In this document: one piece after another, positions 44,404-56,421 of the stretch
Layout: every line of letters begins with the position of its first letter
Position numbering within the stretch: the first letter of the stretch is position 1
Origin: Calonectria ilicicola
Lineage: Eukaryota > Ascomycota > Sordariomycetes > Hypocreales > Nectriaceae
Reading direction: 5' to 3'
Length of the DNA: 64,000 nt
Assembly: GCA_020809705.1 (NCBI GenBank)
Contig: CP085825.1
Coordinates: 372,001-436,000, forward strand
Made by a program: the position numbers and the translations under genes
Notes under the pieces: model-generated
The model's database searches: none
What the model saw: only the letters and a program-made list of their open reading frames with translations
Told to the model about the DNA's origin: nothing

Positions 44404-45008
44404 ATTTGCCAAAATCATCATGAGTTGGACGATGGCGGGAAATATGCGTGTACGACTATGTAATGGGACGTGATAGTGGTCTAGGATTAGAGGATGGCTG
44501 CGCAAACGACCCGCAATGTGGAAAATAGACAATCAGACATGACTGTACAATACAATGTGAATATCCAATCTCTAGTGGCTCATGCAACATGCTCTTCCTT
44601 TAGTAGTTCTAATAGTGGAGATACGAATATCTAGCTTAGCGATGTGGGATTTTAACCATTACTGGCCGGGTAGGCACGACCTATAAGATATAGGCAATAT
44701 TAATATAATGTCAAATCAGATTTACACTTTACACGTACACACGATATTAGCATTAAGTTTATAGACCTAGACCGCATGGTAACTTGAGAAACGATCGCCT
44801 GCTATTATGGCTGAAGCCCGACTACAGGGTAGGCTACAAGGGTCAGTAAGCTCCGATAAGCGATTTGGCGCCGTTAGCCGCCGATAAGGCGGATTTTTGC
44901 CTGGAGGCTGGGAGTCAAGTCCAAACATCCATCGCCACCCCGCCAGCAACGCAAACACTATTCTTTCAGCAACTCTTCATCACATTTGCGCAATCTCAGT
45001 TGCCTATC
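44404..45008. other. Intergenic, no gene seen
   Basis: 3' flank of uS14m and promoter of CWC25. AT-rich from 44540 to 44760. Confidence 0.45.
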
Positions 45009-46301
45009 ATGGGAGGCGGCGATCTTAACCTTAAGAAATCCTTCCACCCCGCGCTGCGGCGCAACCAGCAGGCCGTCTACGAAGAAGAACAGAAGGCCCT
45101 CGCCGAGCGCAAACGAACCCAACAGCGCATCAATGAAATCAAGGAGGAGCGAGCGAAGGAGGAGCTGCAGCGCCAACTAGAGGCTGCTGGTGGAAAGAAG
45201 CGCGTTGATCGCGTCGACTGGATGTACCAAGGCCCGACCGATGGACAGACAGGCACCACAGAAGAGACCGAGGCGTACTTGCTGGGCAAGCGACGTATCG
45301 ACAATCTCATCAAGGGAAACGATCATAAGCACTTGGAGAAGAATGCCGGGCAGGAGAGTTTTATGGCCCTGCAGAATGCCAACACAGCGCGCGACACAGC
45401 TGCCAAGATTCGAGATGATCCCCTCCTTGCCATCAAGCGACAGGAGCAGGCAGCATATGAGGCCATGATGAACGACCCGGTCAAGCGACGCCAGCTTCTC
45501 GCTTCCATGGGCGACAATGGCGAAAAAGACAAGGACAAGGACAAATCAAGGCGAAGGGAGGAGCGCCACCGTCGGCGACACCACAGACACCGCAGCCCTG
45601 AGTCAGATGAGAGACGACACAAACGAAGACGATCATACTCGCGATCGCGAAGCCCGCGGAGACGCGACACATCACGAGATCGAGAAGAAGACAACTACAG
45701 GCGACGAGACGAATCGTCTGACCGCCGGTCACGACGACATGGCGATGACTCAGAGTCCAGAGGGGAGCATCGGCACCGACGCCGACACGACAATGATGGA
45801 GACCATGACCGCCGAGACCGACGCCGAGATGAAGACAGATCACGAAACGATGAACGAAGACACGACTCAGAGTCCAGAGATGAGCACTCTCGCCGAAGGC
45901 GCTCAGAGCCCTACAATCGTTCAGACCACTCACGAAATGGTTACCGCGGAGATTCTAAGCGAGATTCACGAAAAAGCTATGGCGGCGACGCTCGTGATCG
46001 AGGTCAGCCTTCCAACGGAGGACGCGATCGCGGTGGGGAAGACGAAAAGGCAAAGGAGGAAGAGCGACAGCGAAAGCTGGCAGCCATGCAGTCGGCAGCA
46101 ACCGAATTGGATGACGACCGAGAGAAGCGATTGGCGGCCTTGGAAGAACGCGAACGGTCGCTACGAGAAGCCGATGACAGGGCGCGAGAACGCGGGGGCG
46201 ATCGAGGGTTTGTGAATGGTCTCCATCGCCAGGCGGGTAAACTGGACCTAGCGGAACGGATGGGTCGTGGACGACAGGGTTATCAAAGGGACGACAATTA
46301 G
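45009..46301 (+). CDS. CWC25: Pre-mRNA-splicing factor CWC25
   Basis: An intronless gene of 430 residues. Cwc25 joins the spliceosome after Prp2 and is needed for the first catalytic step. The N-terminal CIR domain runs from about residue 5 to 50 ([20 protein letters not shown]), followed by the conserved WMYQGP (71-76) and [11 protein letters not shown]. The middle has [20 protein letters not shown] and [11 protein letters not shown]. The rest is Arg/Asp/Ser/His-rich low-complexity sequence of the RS/RD type, ending in a coiled charged tail. The start is the ATG at 45009 that begins [12 protein letters not shown]; the open frame upstream has no ATG. Confidence 0.95.
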   Translation: MGGGDLNLKKSFHPALRRNQQAVYEEEQKALAERKRTQQRINEIKEERAKEELQRQLEAAGGKKRVDRVDWMYQGPTDGQTGTTEETEAYLLGKRRIDNLIKGNDHKHLEKNAGQESFMALQNANTARDTAAKIRDDPLLAIKRQEQAAYEAMMNDPVKRRQLLASMGDNGEKDKDKDKSRRREERHRRRHHRHRSPESDERRHKRRRSYSRSRSPRRRDTSRDREEDNYRRRDESSDRRSRRHGDDSESRGEHRHRRRHDNDGDHDRRDRRRDEDRSRNDERRHDSESRDEHSRRRRSEPYNRSDHSRNGYRGDSKRDSRKSYGGDARDRGQPSNGGRDRGGEDEKAKEEERQRKLAAMQSAATELDDDREKRLAALEERERSLREADDRARERGGDRGFVNGLHRQAGKLDLAERMGRGRQGYQRDDN

Positions 46302-49300
46302 ATGTGGGGTCAGGATGAATTGATGGTCATATGGTTCGTCTGGGTGGGTACGGTTTCAATTAACCTGTTTGATTAATTGCTGGTGGTTCTTGCAGGTAGG
46401 GGACGGGATCTGTCATTTAATGCGCATAGAGCGAATCATCCCTGAGTAGGGGGCACAAAATTGACATTAGTATACGGTGTGCAAAGGATATGAATTCAAT
46501 GTATCCGAAGATGGACTTGGACGGCTAAAATGGCCCGAATAGCAATGCGTCATGTCTATATTTATCCACCTTTCAACCAGCTATACGAGATTGGGCCGAC
46601 GCTGATAGGATGGAGGCGCATGGTGGTGTTTGTGAAGGGCGGCGGTGGCTTACGATGTGCGATCCTCGTTCAGCCAACGAATACAAGCGCGGATGTGGGT
46701 AACATTTATTCTCTTTAAAACTTGCAATACGAAAAACTCAACTAAATAAGAGAGATATTTATAAGTGAATGAAGCAGGACTGTGACTAATATAATATAAT
46801 CCAATCTTTATATTAGCATATTTTCATCTCCTCGGCTGTCAAGCGACCTGATCTGCAATGTGCTGGCGTGTCATGTCGGCTTACACATGCAAGACAACAA
46901 GTGGATGGCATCAAGAAACTAATAAAGGTGGCAAACACGTGCCAAAAGACCCCCTCCCCTCGTATCTGTACGCGATGAGGGGGAATTGGATCACGGTGAA
47001 GTCATAAACTAGCCATGCTTAGCTGAAGAAAAGAAACAAAAAAATGCACAGGGAGACAGACGGCAAAGAAGCAAGATTCATGCACAGGCATGATTGACAG
47101 ACGGACGCTACCCTTTTTTCCGGAACATGTAGCTCCGCTGCAAACTAAGGCCATGACTAGATCAAGCCACGTACTATGTAGAATGCCACCATCCCCTGTC
47201 AACCAAACAAAGCCTTTGTCGCCGTTCGCCGTTCGCGCCGTTCGGTACCCCTGGGGGAAGACGCTTTGGGGGGTTTGGGGGAGGCGCATCAAACTCGACC
47301 CGGCCGGCGCTCGCTCGCTCGCAGACACGAGAAGCGCTGAGAGCAAGTAAATCTGCTGCTGGACCTGGACCTGGGGGGACCCCCTTTGGCTATGACCACA
47401 GGACCATGTGGAGATTTCATCCATCCATGAAGGCGATCAGGCCAAGGCCAGAATGCCATGGAATCCTTCTTCCTCCCGCCTTGCGTCCGTGTCACTCATC
47501 CCAAGATGGCCCTGGACGGCCCATGGCGCGAGGCCGCTGCTCAACGACCTTGTTCCATGTTTGGCTTGGCTTGCGTTGGGGAGAGTTGGACGATGGATGC
47601 CATGAGGAGTAACAAACTTTTTACCGATGCTGTGGAGCCCGAATAAAGGACAAAGGCAAAAAAGACCAGAGCTAGCTGTTGCTGACGAACGCTGGACACA
47701 GTGGAAGTTTTAAAAAAGTATGTCGACATTGGTGCCTGGTTTTGATTTGGGCGGGTTGGTGTTGCACGGCTCCCCTCTCTCCTCTCTCGCACATATGTAC
47801 GCACATACACACGCATACGCATGTTGTACATGCGAGCGTCATTATTTCTGCAGCATCTGCTTTTCCCCATCCATCGTGCGCCACAAACGCCACCTAGCCC
47901 TTCTCCCCGAGTCAGCGCATCAGCACCTTGATTAGTGGTCAATGTCTGTCCCCAAGAATCAACATGCTACATGGATACGGCGCAGGGTCGATTGAAGGGA
48001 CCATGCTGGGGGTCCGGGGACAATCTAGACAGCCTCGAATTGAGAGCAGCAGGGCTCTCGTTTCCGGTCTCGGTCTGTTCAGCAATTCGCCCAATTTTGC
48101 GCACTAGATCCGGATGTCATGTCTGTCTGTCTCCCTTCCTCGCCCTCCTTTACAAGTCTCAGCAGCAGACGACAGCAGACAGACACACAGAGAGAGAGGG
48201 AGCTAGCGGGCCACTGCGGCGTAGATTGAAGATTGCTCAGTGGGGCACGGGGGGTTGCATTGCACAGTTAGCCTACGATACCGTACAGTAGCTGGAGCTG
48301 AAGCAGACCGCTGAGGCCAATCTCCATCAGCTTGCAGAGGCAAAAGGGTAAAATACGCGATGCACTGTACCTACTCTAATCGCGAATGAGGGTCGCGCCC
48401 CTGGGCGGTTCAGGTGCCCTGTCGCCCAATCAGAGGTTGTGGTGGTCATTCCTCAACACCTCCTTCGGCCTAGCTCGGGTCGGGTGGTCCCCCTCTCGGC
48501 TGTCCGGGGGGGTTGGCCTGCTGGGATGGGGAGCGCACTGTGCCAGCAGCCCACACTTTGAGGTGTTCTGGCTCTGCTGGCCGCTACGCTAGCCCCCAGC
48601 GCACCCGCACACTCTATATTGCTGCGCTGTTGGTGCTGGCACCGCTGTGGCTACCGCTGTGGGTGCTAATCGCATCGTCAGCAGCGTGCAGCGCAGCGTG
48701 TAGCACAACGCGCCCAGCCGGGCTGAAGTGGTAAATACTCAGTAGATCCCTGCTCCATCCCCCCTCCTGGTCTGCGTCCACCATCCCGTCTTCACTGACT
48801 TCATCTCTTTCCACCCCAGTGGCTCATTTCCTTGCCCCCATCTAAATCCCTCCCACTCGCGCGCACCTTGGTTGATCGCTTTTTTTTTTCTTGCTTCTTC
48901 GCTAGTGTTTCGACGCCTCTCTCGGCCTCCATATACATACTTTCCCTCCCTCCTCGCTGCTCGTGCCAGATTGGGTTTCTCCGTTTTGCGACACTGCCGA
49001 TCCCGCGAAAGCCTTCCCTTCCCACTCGCCAGCCCTTTCTGCAACGTCCCGCCACCGAGCACCACGCTACAACTACACTACATTACCACTTCCACCACCA
49101 CCACCACCATCACCCACCTGCTCCATTCAACACCCAGCGCGATACCACCTCCCAACCAGCTCCGCCCCTCGGTTACATCCAGTCGCATGCGGTTGCGATT
49201 GCGGCGCTGACAGAACCCCGTCTCCGTCTCCATTTTCATTCCCCGTGTCTGAATCCGAACCCGCTGCCGCATCCGTCCAGCAGCCTGCGCGCGCCACCAC

Positions 49301-49503
49301 CATCAGCTCTTCGTCATTTACCACGCTATACCCCCGTTACCCGCAGTCCGCAGCAGCACGGCGAACCAGCATCTTCCTCGACAAATAGCCACGTCGGATA
49401 TTTGACGACTCCTGTCCTTCTCTTCTTATTTTTATTCTGATCCTTCTTTTTTCTTTCCCTCCTTCCCATCCCGACGACGACGACGACCCGCGTCCACGAC
49501 ACG
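46302..49503. other. Gene-free 3.2-kb region and Rho3 leader
   Basis: No conserved protein frame. From about 48750 the plus strand is strongly CT-rich with CCACCA runs (49090-49115), which suggests a long 5' leader or promoter of the Rho3 gene. Left of that, nothing is seen. Confidence 0.5.
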
Positions 49504-50416
49504 ATGCCTGCTCTTTGCGGAGGTTCCAAAACTGTCCAGCGCAAGCTGGTGCTGCTGTACGTTTGTTTGGCTGACCCTCTGTCGCCCGCCCGCTCGCTCG
49601 CCCTGTTGCGACGCACCGCATTCCACGACATAACGCTGACCTGAATCCAGGGGTGATGGTGCTTCAGGAAAGACCTCACTGCTAAACGTTTTTACGAGAG
49701 GGTATGTGTTCCGTGCTACTGGCAGCCGCTCGTCGCTGCTCCGACAGAACTCGTCTCATGATTTGCGCCAGCTACTTCCCAACCGTCTACGAACCAACCG
49801 TCTTCGAAAACTACGTTCATGGTACGACTTGGGCGAAACTCAACCGTCCACCTGAGCTAGACTAATGCAAGCGCCGCAGATATCTTTGTCGATAATGTCC
49901 ACATCGAGCTGTCCCTCTGGGACACTGCCGGTCAGGAGGAATTCGACCGGTTAAGATCGCTCTCCTACGGTAATTCTCACCCTGCTTCCCCTCCTTATCC
50001 CCTTGTCGCCTCCCCGCGTCCACATGCTAACCCAGGCCCGCCCAATAGACGACACCGACCTGATTATGCTCTGCTACTCTGTTGACAGCAAGGATTCGCT
50101 CGAAAACGTCGAGTCCAAGTGGGTCGGCGAGATCGCCGACAACTGCCCGGGCGTGAAGCTCGTCCTCGTCGCGCTCAAGTGCGATCTGCGTGAAGGTGGT
50201 GAGGACGAGGATGCCGAGACAACAGAGCAACCTGAGAAGCGACCCATGATTTCCTACGACCAAGGCTTGGAGGTGGCCCGGCGCATAGGCGCACTGCGAT
50301 ATCTCGAGTGCTCCGCCATGAAGAACCGAGGTGTCAACGAGGCCTTTACCGAGGCCGCCCGAGTGGCATTGAGCGTCAAGAAAGATCGTGAAGAGGGCAA
50401 GTGTGTCGTTATGTGA
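49504..50416 (+). CDS. RHO3: Rho-family GTPase Rho3
   Basis: Five exons (49504-49556, 49651-49701, 49772-49821, 49880-49969, 50049-50416) give 203 residues. The P-loop is GDGASGKT (19-26), the switch I effector region is [14 protein letters not shown], and switch II starts [13 protein letters not shown]. The guanine contact reads LKCDLR and the end is CVVM, a CaaX box for prenylation. The Rho3 subgroup is shown by the start [18 protein letters not shown] and by [19 protein letters not shown]. Rho3 directs exocytosis and polarised growth at hyphal tips. Four small introns in the first half of the gene are typical of fungal Rho genes. Confidence 0.96.
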
Positions 50417-52288
50417 GAGGCTGGGCCCCAATGCCTCAGCTCAGCCACAAACCTCGTCACCACTCAAAACCCAAAGACGAGCTACAAATGAGTCGAATTT
50501 CCGAAACGAGTTCGAAAGCGAGTTATTCCGCCATGTCATGACGTTTAGCAATGGGTCCATTGGCTTGGCGGCCATTTTCCCCTTTGGCCATTGTCGCCCA
50601 AGTCTCGCAGCTTTTTCCAATCACCTCAACGCAGGGTGACTCTACGACCGAATTATTTCTCAAAACTTCAGACCTTTGACCCGAGACAGGATCGGGTATC
50701 ATCAATTGTATATATCGGATGCGGCATATATGCACATAGGGACACGGTGTTGCATGTGGGCTTTTTTATTTTTTATTTTTATCATTTTTTTAACCTCTTT
50801 TTGTTGTCGCTTCATTGGACGACGTTTTGTCGGATCCTGGAGATACGCAGCGGAGCTGGAGTCTGTGGGTGAAAGGCAGTGAGACAAATTCCTGTGCTCC
50901 TCGAAAAGCTCTTAGATCTAAAGTTTTTTCTTATGCCGGCTTATTTGTTCTTTCTTCCTCTCGGCATGTAACCCCCCTAGTCAAGCGAAGTTTTAATGCG
51001 AATTTTCTGTTTCGAGATGCGAACTGCGCGCGTCGCTGTGGCTGGCTGACTGGCTGTGAATGCGCAAAGCTTTAGAGGGCGCTTGGAGTAAGCAGACTTG
51101 CTGATGTGGCAGAACATGTGCGTCGATGGCGCCTCGGCTTCCTGTTGGGTGCGTTGGGGGTGTCCCATGCAGTTGCGGTTGCACCGCCACCCTTGTGACA
51201 GGAGATCGGACGTGTCGATGCATATGGATGCTCCCGTGTTTTCGTAAAGGGCTGCAGGCGATTGCATCCTTTTTCAGCTGTTCCCTCCGCAATGGTCCGG
51301 ATGCTGCATGTCTCTCGGAAGCCGTTTCCACACGAGCTGCATGATGGCGAGCTGACAGCCAGCCATTATTGGATGAGCCAAGCTGCCACGCATGCAGAGA
51401 TAGGCAAGCCCGGATCTTCAACATCAGCATCGTCTAGCGAGCAGCTCCAGCTCCATACATGCACTCGGGAATTTTTTGGGAGGGGGGCTGCACGGTACGA
51501 GCAAACTTTCGGCATCGCACAAGGATCTTGTCTTTTGTGTTGTCTGTCTGTCTATACGAAAGTGACACGATTGGCGAGGGGTTTTGGTTTGCAAGCGGGG
51601 CGATGAGACTGCACTTAATTAGATGATGAACTGTCAACCCATATAATGTTTAGTTAGTTTGGTCGTATCTCTTTTTATTTTTATATCATTTCGTCTATTC
51701 CATCCATTTGCTGCGCTGTGTCTTACTTGCCTCTCTTCCATGACCTGAGATGGCGGGAAGACACCAATGAAAGATGTACATCTAGCCGACATAAGCTGCA
51801 TTCCAGGTGTAGACATGAAACTACCAAAAACAGCGTCATCTACCGTGAAAATCAGGGTCGACCTTACGATTCTGGTGCTTATCACCACCTCCATGACGGA
51901 TAATCCCCAGGATCCTATGCGTCATTGACCATCATCATTGGCTAATCTGGTTGATCTTGTTGGTTGGACCCTGGGATTGGCCTACCCTACACAGGGATTT
52001 GACGTCACCGCGCAAATCGCCAGACCAAATACGGTTGCTTTTGTCCAGAAGCAGGTTTGGGAATCGATGAAAGTGCAAAACTTGTTACATCAAGGCATAA
52101 TGATGTTTACATAGTTATTCGGAGATAATAAGATGAGAAATGTCCCCCCATGAACGACGATGAATTTACTTTGAGATGAAATCTGGCACAATTTGAATGT
52201 ACTTACCGACGGCTGAACAACAACACCAACAATAATCCGAAACATTTACCTACCTCTTTTGTGCCGCTGTGAAATAAAACTACTCACC
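50417..52288. other. Intergenic, no gene seen
   Basis: 3' flank of Rho3 with a T-rich run (50762-50810), then 1.4 kb without conserved frames. Confidence 0.45.
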
Positions 52289-53083
52289 ATGCCTTTCTTC
52301 GGAGGTCGACGCGAGCCCTCGCCAGAACCCGTTGTCTCACCAGAATCGACCTACGAGGAGCCGCGTAAAAACAGCTTCTTCCGCCGCCGGGAGCCCTCAC
52401 CACCAACTCCCGAACCCGTCCAAGAGCCCATCTATGAGGAACCCAAGAAGAATGGCTTCTTCCACCGCAGGGCTCCTTCTCCCAGCCCAACAACCACAAC
52501 CCGCTCGACGGACATGACGTCGCTGAGCTCCTCGACCTACCACACGGCCAACCACCAAGAGGGAGGAGGAGGAGGGCTCTTCCGCAAGGGAACTGGTGGC
52601 AGCAAGCGGGGCATGCTACATCGGACTTTCGGGCACGGCAACGGCAACGGCGAGGTCGAGGACGACCCGAGCGTCCTCGAGGCCCGGCAGCGGGTGCAGA
52701 ACGCAGAGGCTGCCGAACGGGAGGCTGATCGGGCGCTGGAAGAGGCCCGGGCCAGCGTGCGCGACGCCCGCGAGAGAGTCAAGCAGCTCGAGCAGGAGGC
52801 GCGCGAGGATGCACGACGTGCGAAGATCAAGCAGCTCCAGGCGCGCGAGGTATCAAAGCTGGGCAAGGCCCTCGGACGTAAGTACCAACAACCATCGTCA
52901 TCATCGTCATTTGTTTCCCCTCCCCTCATTCTTCTTCCCCCTCCTCCTCTTCTCAGCCCCAGGACCCTTGGAGAAGAGGGAGCAGCCGGCCATGACGAAG
53001 GTCCAGACGAAACGATCGGCACGTTGTATCCTACTTGTGGAATGATGGCTAATCATTTGCTGTTTTTAGGACATGGGCCGTGA
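52289..53083 (+). CDS. Repeat and coiled-coil protein of unknown function
   Basis: Three exons (52289-52877, 52963-53022, 53070-53083) give 220 residues. The N-terminal third is built of a repeated module: a Phe-Phe plus Arg pair, then REPSP, then a Pro/Glu stretch, then YEEP-K-N-FF. Copies begin near residues 3, 32 and 60. The middle is Gly-rich, and residues about 130-195 form a strongly charged coiled coil (AEREADRALEEARASVRDAR). The end is basic (TKVQTKRSARHGP). I do not know the family. FF/YEEP modules followed by a coiled coil suggest a scaffold or membrane-cortex protein, which is inference. Both introns together are 132 nt and open, so full intron retention also leaves a readable protein. 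Confidence 0.65.
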   Translation: MPFFGGRREPSPEPVVSPESTYEEPRKNSFFRRREPSPPTPEPVQEPIYEEPKKNGFFHRRAPSPSPTTTTRSTDMTSLSSSTYHTANHQEGGGGGLFRKGTGGSKRGMLHRTFGHGNGNGEVEDDPSVLEARQRVQNAEAAEREADRALEEARASVRDARERVKQLEQEAREDARRAKIKQLQAREVSKLGKALGRKYQQPSSSSSFVSPPLILLPPPPLLSPRTLGEEGAAGHDEGPDETIGTLYPTCGMMANHLLFLGHGP

Positions 53084-55244
53084 GAAGCCAAAAACCAGGA
53101 ACCGAGATATGTCTTTGGGGAAATTTCCCGATGTGGCGCTGAAGGTGCAGGATTGGCTGGGGGTGTTTTGCGTGTTTGTTTGGTTGGGCTGGATGAGGGA
53201 GAGAGGGTTGGACCAGTCTCTTTTTGTTTCATTCATTCAATCATGTCTCCTTTGTTCCTTGCTGACGCAAAATGGTTTCATTCATGGTTCGGGCAATTTA
53301 TTATTTTTTCTTTCCTTATCATGAGTAGGAGCTGGCTCTCTGTCGACGTTGCACGACGATGGAAAGAAGAGAAATTAGTGTTACAAATCCAAAGCTCGAC
53401 CCCCTGACGGTCCGAGTCAACAAGCAACCCAACCAGTGCCATGCTAACTAGGAAAAGAAAAACAAAAACCCACACCCATGGTTAAGCCATCGATGGCGCA
53501 GCCTGACAACCGGCAGAACCGGCACCGCGTCGCCGAGATGCCGGGAGGCCTTCTTTGGCTGGACAGGCGCGCCACGGGGACCCAGCGAAGCCTAGCAGGA
53601 AGCTCGCTGCAGGTGGAAGAGACGGCGACGGATATACACTGGGGGAGCCCGTCGTTGGTGCTAATGCGGCCACCACGCCTGTTCCGCCTCCTGGCGTTCA
53701 GGGCACCCCGGCCGGAAATCTGGAAATTGAGATGACCCGGAGCCTCTTGGTTGGACTGGCTGGACGATCCAGGCCAAGAGGTGGTAGCCCCCCCCCCCTG
53801 CGTCCTTGACAGTCGTGGGCGAAATTGGATGGGGCACAGAGATGGGCAACGAGCCTATTTTTGGGAACGTTCGGTGCCCGGAAAACGCGCTGCTGGGAGG
53901 CGGCGGCATGGCATTTCCACCACCGCTCACCGTCATTGCGGGCCGTCGTCGACAGGCAAAAATGTGGTTTTTGAATTGTGTTGGGTTGCGTAATTGTGCC
54001 AAACACGTGCGCGCGGATGTCGCTGCCATGCGTGTAGTGTGTGTGTGTATGTATGTATGTGCGCGCGTGCACTTGCACTGGGTCCATTGGCTGCTTCGCC
54101 GGGTGATTGGCGTGACCTGCGCAGGGAATCGCCATGCATTAACAGCCCGGATTTTGAGTTAAACTTGCGGGTGATTTGTTTATTAAGGGACGATCGGACC
54201 AAAGCTCTCCGACTGTGATTCGGCCATTGGGTTTATGGGGACGGTTTATTCGTATCCTGTTTTTTTTCTCTCCCCCCTCAGAAATGTGTCCGTGTGGTCT
54301 CGCGCGCGCGTGCGTGTGTGTTGCCCATCCATTTGCATCATTGTGCGTTCTTGTCCTGATGTTCCCAATTTGCAATGCCACAGATCTGCACAAACTAGAG
54401 GTGTGCAGGCTAGCCGTGGACTGGAATTGAGCCATTCACCTGCTTGCCCCCTGAACCACCTGATAACGACGGCTCTCCGGCCCCGTTTTCAGAATTGCCA
54501 CAGCCTAGAATCCGGCCGGTGTTCCTCTGGGAGAGGGGCCCTCGGAAGGCAAAAACCTGGCCAATCTCTGCCGGCCCAGTGGAGTTGCTCGTGTCTCGTC
54601 CCTGGTGCGACCCCTTGCCGGCCTTCCTCTTGGCTCCAGGACTAGACATGGCAAGGGGCGCAATCAGGACAGGCACAGAAGCAGAAGCCGCATTCACCTA
54701 CAGAGCAGCCAGGCAGCTTGGCCCCAAGACGCGCGGCTGGTGGTGCTTCGCTTGACGGGAGCCATTCCGTCTTGAGGCAAAGGCGACGGGGTGGAGGATC
54801 TTGGAAGCGGGACTCGTTTGCGGGTATCCTTGAAATTGCAACTGTCCCAAGCCTGGCCTGGATGGAGATATGGCCTCCTGACTTTTTTTTTTTACTGCTA
54901 TGGCCAAGGCGCCCTCCTAGGATCCTATCACTCCTTAATTCTCCTGGGCCGTTTCCGAACACTAGCTGCTTTGTCCCACTCCGCTGCCCCATGTTGCACT
55001 GAATTGTGCTATTAACCCCCCCGTCGCTCATTTTCAGCGTCGTTTCAGTCGTTCCCTCTACTCTACCACTTTCTGTCACTCACTCACACCAGTCACTCCT
55101 TTGACACACTTTGGTCTGAAGCAGACCAGTCCACTCCTTCTAAGGGCTCAATTGACACCAACTTTGGATTCCCTCCTTTTCGAAACCAGAGAGTAATACA
55201 GCATCATTCCACCTCGACTCTGCAGGATATACCACTAGTACACG
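53084..55244. other. Gene-free 2.2-kb region
   Basis: Frames on both strands lack family motifs. It includes a GT/GTAT microsatellite and purine-pyrimidine alternations. The last 250 bases are the CT-rich leader of the next gene. Confidence 0.45.
54031..54070 (+). repeat. GT/GTAT/GC alternating microsatellite
   Basis: A run of GTGTGTGTGTATGTATGTAT followed by GTGCGCGCGTGCAC. A second run, CGCGCGCGCGTGCGTGTGTG, lies at about 54300-54320. Alternating purine and pyrimidine can adopt left-handed DNA. Confidence 0.75.
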
Positions 55245-56421
55245 ATGCTTTCGCGATATCTCGCTCCGGCCGCGGCCCTTTTGGGTCTCGCGTTTGCCCA
55301 GACCACCACAGACTGCAACCCTCTCAACACCACCGATTGTCCTGCGGATCCCGCCTTTGGAACTTCACATTACTGGAACTTCAACACCACTCCTTCGGTA
55401 GACCTTTGGGAGACGACCGTCGGCATTGTCCCATATGATGCCGACAACGGTGCCACTTTCACCATCAACAACCAGGGCGACTCGCCTACCATCCGAACAA
55501 CTTTTTACTTCTTCTTTGGCCGCACCGAGATCATGCTCAAGGCTGCCTCTGGCAAGGGAATTGTCAGCTCCATGATGTGGCTGTCAGATGACCGTGATGA
55601 GGTCGACTGGGAATTCCTTGGCTCCAACAACACCCACGCTTCGACAAACTACTTTGGAAAGGGTCGCGAGGATTTCTCCAAGGGCGAGTACCACTACATG
55701 AAGAACGGCATGCAAGACGACTACCACAACTACACAACTGTCTGGACCAAGGAGAGCATCGAGTGGTACGCCGATGGCGAAAAGGTCCGCACTCTCCTGC
55801 CTGCCGACGCCAACTCAACCGAAAACTACCCCCAGACTCCTATGCGCCTGAGCCTCGGCATTTGGGCCGGTGGTGACCCCCGAATGCCCGAGGGAACGCG
55901 TGAGTGGGCCGGTGGTGACACTGACTACAACGCTGGCCCCTACAAGATGTATGTCAAGAGTGTCAAGGTAGAGGACTACAGCTCCGGCAAGGAATACACC
56001 TACGGTGATCAGTCTGGTGACTGGGAGAGCATTGACATTACCAAGTAAGTTGCAATGATTAAACAATTGCAAAACAATCCAAGGTATTCGTGCAGTTCAC
56101 TTACACAACTGAAACAGGGGCAATTCCACCGCTGTCGAATCAATCAACACCAAGCCAAGCCAGTCCACCGCCGAGAAATGGGCGTCTCTGCCTACCGCAA
56201 CCAAGACTGCCGTTTATGCCGGTGGTGCAGGCGCTGCCGCTCTTGGCCTTGGTGCGATCGCGTTTTTGTACTTGCGATCCAGACGCGCGGGCCAGGCCGA
56301 AGCCAAGGCTGCCGACGAGAAGGCCCAGGCCGAGCGCCACGAACTAATGGGCTTCAAGGATGGCGAGAACTCTGCAAACCAGGGTCACGAGTATAGCTCT
56401 GGCGGGTGGCAGAGGTTATAG
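55245..56421 (+). CDS. Crh-type GH16 chitin-glucan transglycosylase
   Basis: Exons 55245-56044 and 56118-56421 give 367 residues. Crh enzymes cut chitin and join it to beta-1,3/1,6-glucan in the cell wall. A signal peptide (MLSRYLAPAAALLGLAFA) is followed by a Cys-containing segment. The catalytic motif is DEVDWEF (118-124), with Glu119 and Glu123 as nucleophile and acid/base. Downstream HNYTTVWTKESIEWYADG and GIWAGGDPR are typical of the family. The C-terminus holds a transmembrane helix (AAALGLGAIAFLYL) followed by a basic stretch and a 50-residue charged tail, rather than a simple GPI signal, so it appears anchored by a helix. Sites NTT and NST suggest N-glycosylation. Confidence 0.93.

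Noticed and set aside
45517..46215. 232-codon frame in another phase within CWC25
   Set aside because: It is the shifted reading of the Arg/Asp repeats; the true frame holds the conserved CWC25 blocks.
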